From positions 10,938,346 through 11,002,345 of the forward strand of contig CM036215.1 in the NCBI GenBank assembly GCA_020631735.1: a stretch of DNA of 64,000 bases, read 5' to 3'. This DNA is from Saccharum officinarum. Its lineage: Eukaryota > Streptophyta > Magnoliopsida > Poales > Poaceae. Of this stretch, positions 21,856-31,745 are shown piece by piece. The notes beneath the pieces are model-generated. The model searched no databases. It saw only the letters and a program-made list of their open reading frames with translations, and was not told the origin of the DNA. Within the stretch, counting starts at the first letter, position 1; every line of letters begins with the position of its first letter. The position numbers were made by a program, and so were the translations under genes.

Positions 21856-24446
21856 TGTAGGGTCGAGATGACGGACTAGAGGGGGGTGAATAGTCCTTTC
21901 TAAAACTTAAGCGTGTTGGCTAACCAAAAACAAATGCGGAATTAAACTTATCGGTCTAGCCAAGACTTCACCCCTCTAACTAAGTTCACAAGCACCTCAC
22001 AAAGATCCTAATTAAGCAACTAAGGTGCTTTCCTTAGCAAGAGCTCTCCTATTTAATTCTAGAGCAAGGTCACACAAACCTATGCACTAGTACTTTGCAA
22101 GCAAGAGGGAGCTCCTACACAATTCTAGTAAGCAAAGCGCACAAAGCCTAAGCTCACTAGCAATGCTCAATAACAAGGCAACTAATGCCAAATTAGAGAG
22201 CGCAAAACACTTAGCTACACAAACTAAGCAATGTGACTAACAAGGTTACACAAACCAAATTAGTCACGCAAGGGGAAGCTTCTAGCTACACAAGCAAGAA
22301 GACAACTAGCAAGCTACACAAGCAAACTAGTTACGAGAGCAACTACACAAGCATAAGTATATATGAAAGTAAATACAAGCTTGTGTTGCATGAATGCAAA
22401 CCACCGAGAAGAGTAGACAAAGTTGACACGGTGATTTTCTCCCGAGGTTCACTTGGTTGCCACCAAGCTACGTCCCCGTTGTGTCGACCAACACTTAGAT
22501 GGTTCCTCGGTGTGACCCTCAAGTCACTTGCCCCTCAAGGCACGCCCCGCAAGGCACCGCAAGACACCACTCTCAAGTGAGGTAACTCAATGACACGCTC
22601 AACTAGAGTTGCTCTTCGCGATCCCCGCGGGGTGAGCACAATCCCCCTCACAAAGCTTCTCCGGAGCCTCGCACAATCTTCTTGCGAGCTTCGTCGGAGC
22701 CACAAGCCACCAAGCCGTCTAGGAGGTGGCAACCTCCAAGAGTAACAAGCACTACCGGCTTGCAACACGAACACCTAGTGCCACTCGATGCAACCTCACG
22801 ATGCAATCGCACTAGAATCGCTCTCTCACTCGATCCGATCAACACTATCAAGCATGAGTGAGTTAGAGGGCTCCCAAGCAATACCACACAAGCCACCAAG
22901 GCTAAAGTGTGTTCAGCACCCGGCCACAGCCGGCCAAGGCATCTATTTATAACCCCACGGTCAAATAGAGCCGTTACCCCTTCACTGGGTCCTTTTTCGG
23001 GACGACCGGACGCGCCGGTCGTAATTGACCGGACGCGCTCAACCGCGTCCGGTCGCCCTGCGACGTCCACGTGTCCCTCAAATTTCAAATGCGACCGTTA
23101 GATCCTCCAACGGTCACTGCGCCAACGGTCAAACCCTATGACCGGACACGCTTCTTATAGCGACCGGACGCGCCGGTCCCGATGACCGGACGCGCCTGTC
23201 GAACGACCGGACGCGCTCAACCACGTCCGATCCTCCAACGGTCACTGACCCTCAACGGTCAAACCAATGACCGGACGCGCCGATCGCACAGCATCGCGCG
23301 CCCACGAAGTAACGACCGGACGCGCCCCTCGCAACGATCGGACGCGACAGTGCCCGCGTCCGGTTTGAGTCCAGTAAGCACCTTCAACGATCGGACGCGT
23401 CCGATCATGTGTGACCGGACGCGCCTCGCGTCCGATCATCCTCGTGAACCGCAGTTCCTTCTGGGCGACTGACCGGACGCGCCGGTCCCGCGAGTGACCG
23501 GACACGCCGGTTACAAACCCTAACACCCGTGTCTGCGCAGTACTGACCGGACGCGTCCGGTCATACCATGACCGCGTCCGGTGCAGCGTCCGGTCACCTC
23601 TGTGACCTCCGTTCGCCTCCGTTTCTTTTCCGACTTCCGGCGTAGTGGAAAATAGGCTTTTCAACTCCTCGAAAATGCCTGAATCCCGCGCTCGCAAGCT
23701 CGGCGGGAGGGAGAGAGAGACCCAAACCCTCTCTACCGCTCAAACTTCATCGCCTTCGCAAATGTGCCAACACCAACAAGTGATCACCACCTTGTGCACG
23801 TGTGTTAGCATTTTCATAATCATTTTCAAAGGAATTAGGCACTCAACTTGCCTCGCCACTCGATCCTAACACGTATGCATAGTTAGATCGCTCAAGTGGC
23901 ACTAGATGACCGATATGCAAACAAGTTTGCCCCTCTTGATAGTACGGCCATCTATCCTAAACCCGGTCATAAACTTCTCTACACACCTATGACCGGTGAA
24001 ATGGAAATGCCCTAGGTTATACCTTAGCCTTGCGCATTCCACTCCATCTCCTCCGACATTGATGCAACACATGCACCAACCAATCACCAAATGATATGAT
24101 TCACTTCATATCATCACGTGACCGTATTGGTTCATCGATCTTGACCTCACTTGCTCTTCACCGTTGCATTGGTCCGTCGGCGCCAAGTCTTGCCCAAGCT
24201 TCACCATCGCATGGTCCTTCGCTTCGAAGCCTCAACTTGCCCTTCACCTTCACAACCGGTCCTTCGAGCCAAGCCTCATCTTGATCTTCTCCATCTTGGT
24301 CACATGACTCCATGTCATGTCTCATATGCAATGAGCTCCTTCATGACACCATCACATGTGGACTAATCTCCTGTGTATCTCACATAACCACATATTAGTC
24401 CACCTAAGTTGTCACTCAATTACCAAAACCAACCAAGGACCTTTCA
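21856..24446 (-). repeat. 5' LTR of gag-only element 1 (2591 bp)
   Basis: Nearly identical to 13805-16461. Contains the palindrome array at 23002-23595 and TATAAATAG at 22943-22951 (minus). Confidence 0.95.
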
Positions 24447-24451
24447 CACAG
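24447..24451. repeat. Target-site duplication cacag (right)
   Basis: Second copy of the 5-bp duplication; see 13800-13804. Confidence 0.93.
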
Positions 24452-24882
24452 CTCGCGGCCATGAAGCCAGCGCCTCCGTTCCATGGCATGGCGAGCGCGA
24501 TCGACGACATCGGAGGCGGGGGCGGCAGCAGCAGCATCGGTGGCATCTCTGGTGGCGCCCTCGTGCGCCTGACGAACATGGCCGGGCCATGCGTCGGGCA
24601 GACACCGGGGGTGAACTGCAGCGAGGACGGCGGACGCGGCGACGAACGGGGCTCCGGGCACGGCGACGATGGATGACGGCCACCACTCCCTCCATTGCGC
24701 ACTCCATTGAAGCAGCGAGTAGGGATGTGGTGCTCGGAGATGTCCCGAAGGACACGGCGGACGGCGCCCTGGAGCATGTAGTGGCGAAGGCCACCGGCGT
24801 GGTGGCCACGGTGGATGGCAGACTCCACTACATTGGTGATGGAGTCGACCATGGCATTCATGGAAGGAACGGGATGGGCCAT
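24452..24882 (-). pseudogene. copia GC-rich leader ORF, N-terminal part
   Basis: A minus-strand frame starts at 24882 (M-A-H-P-V-P-S-M-N-A) about 90 bases after the copia primer site. It is rich in Pro, Arg and Ser, reads into the insertion point in frame and continues at 13804. No domain recognised. All frames on both strands are open here because of the GC bias, so coding is only suggested by position and by the clean in-frame junction. Confidence 0.45.
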
Positions 24883-24944
24883 CTTCTACCTTTGAGAAAC
24901 GGCGACTCCGGGAAGGTTTACGACGAACACCCCTTCCCCAATTC

Positions 24945-24969
24945 GCTCAGTTGGTTAGAACAGAGTGCG
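24945..24969 (-). promoter_or_regulatory. copia primer binding site complementary to an internal tRNA segment
   Basis: Immediately inside the 5' LTR the plus strand reads GCTCAGTTGGTTAGA and then ACAGAGTGCG, which is the D-arm and anticodon-stem 5' side of a tRNA (Ile-like). The element strand is thus complementary to the 5' half of a tRNA, as with Drosophila copia, which primes from a cleaved tRNA half. It is not a tRNA gene: the T-arm and acceptor are absent. Confidence 0.6.
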
Positions 24970-25193
24970 TGATAACATATTGCAAGTGGAAAAGGGAAAG
25001 CGAGAGCGATCAATGAAAATGACCGATAGATCTCGTGTTGAACAAAAGTCTGTACATATATACAAGCCCAAAGGGCGGGTGTCTGTTGGTGAAAGGTGCC
25101 TCTACGGAAAACTATGGTGTTCCTACAGGAACCGTCATTGCGGTTGCCAATGACGGGATTATCTAATTGGTCACAAAATATCTAATCCTAACA
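24970..25193 (-). repeat. 5' LTR of copia element (224 bp)
   Basis: Runs TGATAACATATTGC to CTAATCCTAACA on plus and matches 6739-6954. The cattc duplication follows at 25194-25198. Confidence 0.9.
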
Positions 25194-25198
25194 CATTC

Positions 25199-25339
25199 GA
25201 CTAAACACTTCGTATTTTCATAGTAAACATATTTATATATAGATATCAATGTTAATATTATTTCTTCAATAAATCTAATCAAACATAAAATTGGCTCCTT
25301 AAAGTGGGAGATGTGCACTTATATTTTGGGATGGGGGAG
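25199..25339. mobile_element. Stowaway-like MITE, right half
   Basis: Ends TATTTTGGGATGGGGGAG followed by TA (25340-25341). Partner of 6624-6738. A MITE end sits at the same place beside the paralogous gene at 53079, so the insertion is probably older than the gene duplication. Confidence 0.75.
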
Positions 25340-25831
25340 TAGCTTCCATGGATATACTCCAACACCTCTGAACTCCGACCCTTCTTGTGGCTCCAATGAT
25401 GTGTGGTGATTCGAAATGCATGCATGGACTCAGAGATTTCATATTTGTCGTTCTTTCATTTAGTTTTTACAGAAAAATAAACCACGCAAGCATGGGGCCG
25501 AGGAGCAATAATCATGACACAAAAATAAATTTAAATCAATTGCATGCCTTTTTATTTCTTATAATGTGGAATGATACAAATAAAATAACAAAGCATCGAT
25601 CTTGAGTGTGTACCGACTACATTATTACAGATCCATCGATCGGTAGATCCATGGAGGACCATGGGTGACCTAACTCGTCGAACTTTGTCGGACGCCAAAC
25701 GAATATGGGAAACCAAATGATAAACAGACATGCATAGTGTATATAGATGCATATATTGATCTAATGATAGGCACATATCAGCAGGTACGAGCATGTATGG
25801 GATGTCAACTTTGTTATCCCTGCTCGGCGGC

Positions 25832-26002
25832 TTAGCACGCCTTTAGGCACGTCTCTTTGCTGAAAAAGGGGTTAAGGGAGCCCCCACCGGCCTCACACCT
25901 CTCCTTGCAGGTCTCCGCGGCCGCCTCCGGAAGGGCCGCCGCCAGCACGAGCGCGACGAGCAGCAGCACCGCCACGACGAGGACCATCTTGTTGGACGCC
26001 AT
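25832..26002 (-). pseudogene. Secreted Cys-rich (alpha-hairpinin-like) peptide, damaged paralogue
   Basis: ATG at 26002 begins M-A-S-N-K-M-V-L-V-V and a hydrophobic signal peptide of about 28 residues ending A-A-A. The mature part has two CX3C pairs, C-K-E-R-C and C-L-K-A-C, the spacing of alpha-hairpinins, a plant family of defence or protease-inhibitor peptides. A TAA follows the fourth Cys directly, giving 56 residues, whereas the paralogue at 53886-54110 runs 24 residues beyond its fourth Cys. Upstream, 10 bp that hold the TATA box in the paralogue are missing. Both UTR flanks remain similar to the paralogue. It could still make a short peptide, but I judge it a decaying copy. Confidence 0.65.
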
Positions 26003-26243
26003 TTTTGAAAGCTTCTTTTTTTTGTGGTGCGTTGGGTTTGTTCGTGCGAGATGTATCTATCTAATGTGTCTAGGCCGGAGGGAGTAGTAAATTGGGAAAG
26101 AGGGAGCCTGGACGTGAGGCCACGAGAGCTTCGTGCTCTACGAGCATTTGGATGCATGCATGCGTATGCTACGTGTGCTACTGAACACACCTTAGCATAG
26201 TACCATCGCGCGAGTTGTTTGTTTGTTTGCACCATTCAACTCA

Positions 26244-26367
26244 CAACCATCTTCATTCGATGTAAAAAATCGAATTGTGGAAATAGGTGGGAAAATCAGA
26301 AAGACAACCGTCTTCATCCTTTGTAAAAGTCAAAAAATAATGTGGAAATAAGATGGGAAAATTGAAA
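26244..26367. repeat. Two ~62-bp tandem repeats
   Basis: Two adjacent units share CAACC-TCTTCAT and TGTGGAAATA-G-TGGGAAAAT with moderate divergence. Confidence 0.7.
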
Positions 26368-26373
26368 ATACAA

Positions 26374-26841
26374 TCTATTGTTGTCTTTTGAGCCAGTGCA
26401 GGGAGCTATGCGGAGGGCACAAAAAAAGAGGACTAGAGGAGACATCCTTTTGGGCTTTTGGCAGTAGCCTCTACCCTCCTCGCGCATGGCTCACTAGTTC
26501 GGAGGCCTTTTTTTTTGGGGGGGGGGGGGGGGGGGGGGGGGCCAGAGCGTAGATAAGCCACTTGCAATCGGCCTAGCTGTTTTTCAAAGAGCCAGTATAC
26601 AAAGGCTGATGGACTGGCGCCAAATGGAAAGGGCCTTTTCTTTAGCCTCGTTATTTCTGCAAAATTCCTTCATCTCATTTCTATAAAAAAGAAAGAAAAA
26701 AGGGGAAAAAAGAAAATTGGCCCAGGTCGTGTGGACAAATTGACCACTAAATTCAGATTAAAGCATATATAAGCAATCGCCGACTATATATAGATATGTG
26801 TTTATCAGCAAAATCTGCAATGAGATCGTCGCAGCTTATAG
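26374..26841. other. Intergenic, T8 then ~27-base G run
   Basis: No gene seen. A run of T followed by about 27 G at 26510-26541 is a likely sequencing or assembly weak spot. Confidence 0.6.
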
Positions 26842-27065
26842 CATAGAACCGAGTCAATGCATACCAAGTTAGTTATAAAAAAAATGCATAGCAAGTTTAT
26901 ATAGTGCAAAAATATAAATATGATACCAAATAATAAGTATCAGCGTATTTCTTTTCATTGAATATATATTTAAGGTCACAAATATTAATACTTTTATATA
27001 GATTTAGTCAAATTTTAGATAGTTTGACTAATTGTATTCTTTAATTTTTCATAATAAAGATAGGG
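26842..27065. repeat. Second copy of AT-rich repeat found at 6252
   Basis: Starts CATAGAACCGAGTCAATGC and shares TTTGACTAATTGTATTC with 6252-6500. Before the nested retroelements arrived, the two copies would have flanked the damaged peptide gene within about 2.5 kb. Confidence 0.65.
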
Positions 27066-28393
27066 ACTTGCTATATCCCAGTCGCCTTGGTTTTTGGAAA
27101 AATCCAGGCGACGTCCTGGACCATTGGATGAAGATCCAAGGGTCAAATATGTTTCTGTCACTATCACTGTTTCTGTATTTGTGTGTACAAACGGATCCGC
27201 GAAAATCTCTGAAACCCACCCCAGCCGAATACCGGGCCCACCAAAAGCTTAACGAGTGCAACCTCCGAAACCCGATAACTGATGTCTGTGTTCATTTGGG
27301 CCAGTAAACACACCCTTTTTTTTGAACGATTGCCCAGAAATTAACACATTTAACGGATCTGCCACTATAGAAAGCTCTACCACAAATCAAAATTAATAGA
27401 GTACAATTTCTATCTATTCTACTGCAAAAAAGCAAAATGAATATGACCTTCAAAAATTACAAATCAAGAATATGGAAATTGCACTTTTCAAATAGTGCAA
27501 ATAATACATATTGTTACCGCAATTATTCTTTATATGTATACAAATACATGTATATGTATATAAATACAAAATCCAGCTCATGAATAAGGAGCCTGCTGAC
27601 AAGCTGACAGTACAATTAAATTGTACCATTTTCTCTGCCTCTTGGTTGACTAAAAATTATCATAGGATGCAAATGCATGTTGGGACGCAAAATCTTTGAT
27701 ATCCTTGAGCATGTCTGTAGCCATACCAGCAGGTACTAGTCAAAAACATGTACTGGTCAAATATATAGAAGCAACAGAAATGATGAAATGAAGATACATA
27801 AAAGCTAAATGTCCAGTTCAGCTCAACCTACCTAACCAATGAACCAATTAAGCAAATCCATCATTCAATTAATAAGTTACTTTAGATTGTCCTATTCTAG
27901 ATTCCCATAATGTGTGAACTAGTTTCATAGATCAGATAGCATCACAACAGTTTTCTCAAAGAGTGTGTCACATAGAGAACGCACCTTCTACTTGAGTAGC
28001 AAAACAATAGAGATCTGCACAGTGAGAGTCCCAGATGCAAATTAGTGGGAATAGAACTTGATGATCCACTAATTTTCTATAAGGATTCTATTCATTAGAA
28101 AAAAGACCACCTGAGTTCCCTAAGTATGGAAAATTATAAGTATAGTATCTCAGACAAAGTATACTAGGGAATAAGGATAAAAATAGTAAACTCCAAAAGA
28201 AAGTAATTAGCTTTTAGTTTCATTCATAGGAAATATAGTGACTTCATTCTGAACAAGAAATTGGTAACTATGGATAATACAAGAGCTAGACTGTCGAAGT
28301 CACAATCATATGTTTATGCTTCTAGAGATTAAACCTAGGGTGAAACAGGCGCTTCTCAAAACATGCTAGAAGCATAGAAACCAAGAGATGTAC
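27066..28393. other. Intergenic AT-rich DNA
   Basis: No supported gene. Part of 27440-27580 (ending AAATACAAAATCCAGCTCA) is repeated at about 31060-31110, which suggests an internal duplication of this block. Confidence 0.5.
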
Positions 28394-28565
28394 CTCAAAC
28401 GGCCTCAAAACATATTGAAGTACTTTGAGAGCATTAATGGTATTCCACTCAGGATGCTGGCCTGGACTAACAACATTGCTGCTCTGGATCACTAATCTCA
28501 ACAGAGGTATAAGCTTAGGCCACAAGTTATTCTTGACAAAATCTTTTTTCAATAACCTGGCAGAA
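28394..28565 (-). pseudogene. Importin-beta-like exon B (fragment)
   Basis: On the minus strand, acceptor AACAG then an exon that includes N-N-L-W-P-K-L-I-P-L-L and P-E-W-N-T-I-N-A-L-K-V-L-Q, ending L-R-P-F-E before a GTACAT donor. This matches my knowledge of the importin-beta N-terminal/ARM repeat proteins of plants, nuclear import receptors. One extra A in a run near 28545 breaks the frame between V-I-E-K and D-F-V-K. Exon A lies at 28671-28718 in the right order. I find no further exons of this gene, so it is an isolated fragment. Confidence 0.6.
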
Positions 28566-28670
28566 CTGTTCAGAGGATATTGTAAGCCCTAAGTAAAGCA
28601 ACCTTAAATAAAACTTACAAAACAGGGCCCTAACCACAGGGCTCTTGAGGGATATAAGAGTAAGACTTAC

Positions 28671-28718
28671 AACTTCAATCAAAACACGAAGGATTGCAAG
28701 TTGGTCACGGAACTCCTC
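28671..28718 (-). pseudogene. Importin-beta-like exon A (fragment)
   Basis: A 48-bp exon encoding E-E-F-R-D-Q-L-A-I-L-R-V-L-I-E-V, preceded by acceptor GTGCTTTAG and followed by donor GTAAGTC. The peptide joins logically to exon B 105 bp downstream. Compared with relatives as I remember them, about ten residues appear to be missing after R-D-Q-L. Confidence 0.55.
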
Positions 28719-29762
28719 CTAAAGCACAGACAAAGAAATCCACCAAGAACAATTTCGATGCCTTCACCTGAAATCTACAAGAACAATTTAACTGACAAAG
28801 CTAACAGTTATTTGTGAATCCAACCAAAAAATAGAGAACTTTCAGCGTAGTATATGATTGTACGCACATGTCAGAAGAAGCACAATACAGAAGTTGGAGC
28901 TGAGGTCAACTACACCATGTACAACCCACTACACACAACCCAGGTCAACAAAGATGGAATGATTCTTGTGGAAAGAATGATTTCTTTACTAATAGTCAAC
29001 CCCTGAAAGTAAAAAGGAACATATTGCATATTCTCGGCATAAAAATTGTCGTGGTCAATACTTGCAATTTACAACATTGCTAATTGCAATCATTAAGTTG
29101 GAACCTAGCAGCATGAGCAGTCCATGCATAAAACTGAATTTTTCTGCTGGTGCTCTGAACGTGTGACTGACAGGATTTTTATGACGCTAAGGTCTAAACT
29201 AACTGCAATGCTAGCATAATCACAGTTGTATCAGTCTTCCAATGTCTGAACCTATAAATGTTCAGACCAATCATAGCATTAGCTGAAACAAACTATAGAC
29301 GACAGACAACAAGCTAGAAGTGAGGACAAACGAAATTCAGAAATCTCAACCATGCATCATTAGAGGAACCAACCTCAATTAGGCATGATGGCTACTTCAG
29401 CATAAGCAAAGAGTGTGCATCAATTGGTGTTTAGAAGCAAGCAAACTGTGTTGACACTGACACCACCCGTGCCTCCTTCACACACGTACACACAAACACC
29501 CAAGCAAATAAACCAAAAGATTTCATAAGTGGATCCTATGACAACTCAGTGAATCATATGCTTCCTAGTTGTCACCCCAAGCCTCTCAGATCACTTCTAG
29601 AATATCCTACAAACAGGCCTGTTAGGACTCAGGAACCACATAGCCCATTTACTAACTAGAATATACAATACCAGGTAAGCTATTGTGCCAAACGTAAAAA
29701 AAACAGTGCTACATATACAACCACCATGATCAAGTAGTTATCAAAGAGAAACCTTGGAGCAC

Positions 29763-29853
29763 TTGACAATTTGAATGCTTGTCCTTTGAGCTGATTTTTC
29801 AGAAGTAGCCTCTGTACATTTGGTTCAGGTAGTGGCATATATATCCTTTTTAC
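29763..29853 (-). pseudogene. Spastin-like AAA ATPase exon (fragment)
   Basis: A minus-strand exon with acceptor ATAAACAG and donor GTGCTC encodes V-K-R-I-Y-M-P-L-P-E-P-N-V and then L-K-G-Q-A-F-K-L-S. That is the segment just after the arginine finger in plant spastin/fidgetin-like AAA ATPases, microtubule-severing or related enzymes. Neither the P-loop exon nor the following E-G-Y-S-G-S-D-L exon was found nearby. It lies 1 kb from importin-like exons on the same strand, so the block is a mosaic of unrelated gene pieces. Confidence 0.65.
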
Positions 29854-30699
29854 CTGTTTATCGGATAAAAAAAACAGTGACATTCAATATCTAGAAAAAA
29901 CAAGACAGCATAGTATGGTATTAATGACAAAAATAAGTGCACAACAATTCAACAATGATCCTAAGGCCCAACTCCTAACTCACTACAAAAATCGAAGAGG
30001 TGTGTGTTAACCCAAATCATAAATAATAGATTTGAAAATATTTTTAGCACACATCACAAGAGACAATTTTTTCTATGGTATGACAGAACACAATTTTTTT
30101 ATCCCTGCTGAAGCACAAACACATATCACAAAGTTATAGTATGTGCTAGCTAAGAGTGAGGAACAGAGTAGTCAGTAGTATGTCAAGTCACATGTGGATT
30201 CTCACAGAGCAAACAGAAGTCAGTCAGCCCTTCAAGCCTAACCTACATTAAGAGTAGGATGCTGCATCATGAACCATTGCAGGTAAAATGGTACTGGTAC
30301 AAAGAAGGGAAATGGCATAACCCACACACAAGAGAGAATATTTGAAGGGAGGAGCCAAGATTGTGGAGTCTATGATGCCACAAATCACAATAAACAGAAC
30401 ATGGCACATCTACAAATAAGACTTCATCTATTCGCACGTCTACAAATAAGACTTCATTTATTGCTCCTTACAGGTTCTCAGGCAGCTTTAGCTTGGAGAT
30501 GGAGAAGGGGATGTCTAGCTGGGTATATCGATTTCCAACTAAAAGACAGTGCGGTCAGCTCCTTATCCAACATTAATGAACTCACATGATAAATTGTGCA
30601 GCTACATTAAGGGGTGCAAGGATCATTACAAATACATGAAGGGATGCCTGGGACATCTCATAGCTCTATAGATGTAGTGTTCAGGAAGCTCTTGCTCAC

Positions 30700-30755
30700 C
30701 TTCAAGTTTGCCTCAAGTGTAGACTCCGGTGTTTGAAACAAACAGCCATGGTAGG
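30700..30755 (-). pseudogene. Putative orphan exon, unknown gene
   Basis: Between a GCACACAG acceptor and a GTGAGC donor the minus strand is open for 18 codons (Y-H-G-C-L-F-Q-T-P-E-S-T-L-E). I do not recognise the protein. Exon-like edges are the only support. Confidence 0.3.
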
Positions 30756-31448
30756 CTGTGTGCCAAAAGATTTGGTTAATGCAGAAAGCTCCAAATAAAG
30801 CTCAGCTGAAATACAATAAGAAAAATTAAAACATAATACAAATTACAAAAAAATGATGAAATAATTACGCATTTCAACTAGTGCAATTTCTATTATTAAA
30901 AAATGCAAGAACACTCGAGCAGTATTTAATACTAACAAGGTATTCCTCCCAACTCCCCCATACTTGATTTTTAGAAATTTGAGAATGGCAAAAAAATAAT
31001 GGACTCCACATTCACTAGTAGAACACTAATAATATGAATGACCAGTGCAAAAGATTACTTGTTGTTAATGCAATTAACCGTACATATATATAAATACAAA
31101 ATCCAGCTCAAGTCACAAGCTGGGTTGCTGCATGTGAAGATCATAGTAATATGGTTTCTTCTACACATTTTGCAAGAAGTCGATGACCACATTATAGACT
31201 AAAATAATCATGTTTGCATTTGCGAGAGCTCATTGCAAGACATACCTTCTCCCTATCCACATGTGATAGATGTACATTATGAGAGCTCATGGCAAGACCA
31301 TCAGCTTGACGCACTATTTGTGAACCAACTATTTGTATGGCAAAATAGAGATCACAAACTTGAAAACAGCAAGAGTTGTATCAGTAACATAAATCAAATA
31401 AGCTTGACCTGAGATAAATAGCTAATATGTCTCAATATAATAACAATA
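30756..31448. other. AT-rich, partial repeat of 27440-27580
   Basis: No gene seen. 31060-31115 echoes the AAATACAAAATCCAGCTCA block. Confidence 0.45.
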
Positions 31449-31745
31449 ACAAAGTTTCAGATGTGTTAGCACAAATGACAAAAAACAATTTTTTCTATGG
31501 AAGGGCAGGGACAAAAAAAAGGTGTGCGCTTGCACAAGTCACAAAAAACAAAGTTTGGGATGTGTTAGCACAAATGACAAGAAACAATTTTTTTCTATGG
31601 AAAGACAAGGACAAAATAAAAGGTGTGTGCTTCTATAAGTCACAGATAACAAAGTTTGAGATGTGTTATCACAAATAACAAGAAACAATTTTTTTCTATG
31701 AAAGGACAAGGACAAAAAAGAGACGTGTGTCGGCACAAAGCGGAT
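31449..31745. repeat. Three ~100-bp tandem repeats
   Basis: Units start ACAAAGTTT at 31449, 31548 and 31649, each with GATGTGTTA-CACAAAT and AACAATTTTTT-CTATG. A lone related unit lies near 30037-30090, and weaker ones follow to about 31940. Confidence 0.88.

Larger units (their letters stand above)
13805..24446 (-). mobile_element. Gag-only (TR-GAG type) Sirevirus-like LTR element 1
   Basis: A complete 10,642-bp insertion: TG...CA ends, cacag target duplications and two ~2.6-kb LTRs. On the minus strand it has 5' LTR, Met-tRNA primer site, gag with four CCHC knuckles (one frame break), 3.3 kb of non-coding DNA with several CTCCCCC (GGGGGAG) tracts, and 3' LTR. No protease, RT, RNase H or integrase is present, so it must be mobilised in trans. 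Non-autonomous LTR elements with only gag have been described in plants as TR-GAGs. Repeated polypurine tracts point to Sirevirus ancestry. LTRs differ at only about 20 sites by my reading, so it is young. Confidence 0.88.
6739..25193 (-). mobile_element. Ty1/copia retrotransposon (interrupted)
   Basis: Two similar ~220-bp LTRs bound the element, with a 5-bp target duplication cattc at 6734-6738 and 25194-25198. On the minus strand the order is LTR, primer site, GC-rich leader ORF, gag, protease, integrase, RT, RNase H, polypurine tract, LTR, the copia order. Integrase before RT and the D-N-S-A-C RNase H motif fit a Tnt1/Ivana-like copia. All coding regions carry stops or frameshifts. A 10.6-kb gag-only element (13805-24446) is inserted in the leader ORF. 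Without it the copia element is about 7.8 kb. Confidence 0.9.

Noticed and set aside
24412..24972. Overlapping long frames on both strands
   Set aside because: GC bias keeps every frame open. Only the minus-strand frame that continues across the insertion was kept, at low confidence.
24936..24974. Possible tRNA gene (Ile-like D-arm and anticodon stem)
   Set aside because: Only the 5' half is present and it abuts the copia LTR; it is better read as a primer binding site.
30660..30740. Alternative minus-strand reading V-S-N-T-G-V-Y-T-stop as a spastin-like N-terminal exon
   Set aside because: It needs a stop to be ignored; a different frame is open between the splice-like edges, so the assignment is not supportable.
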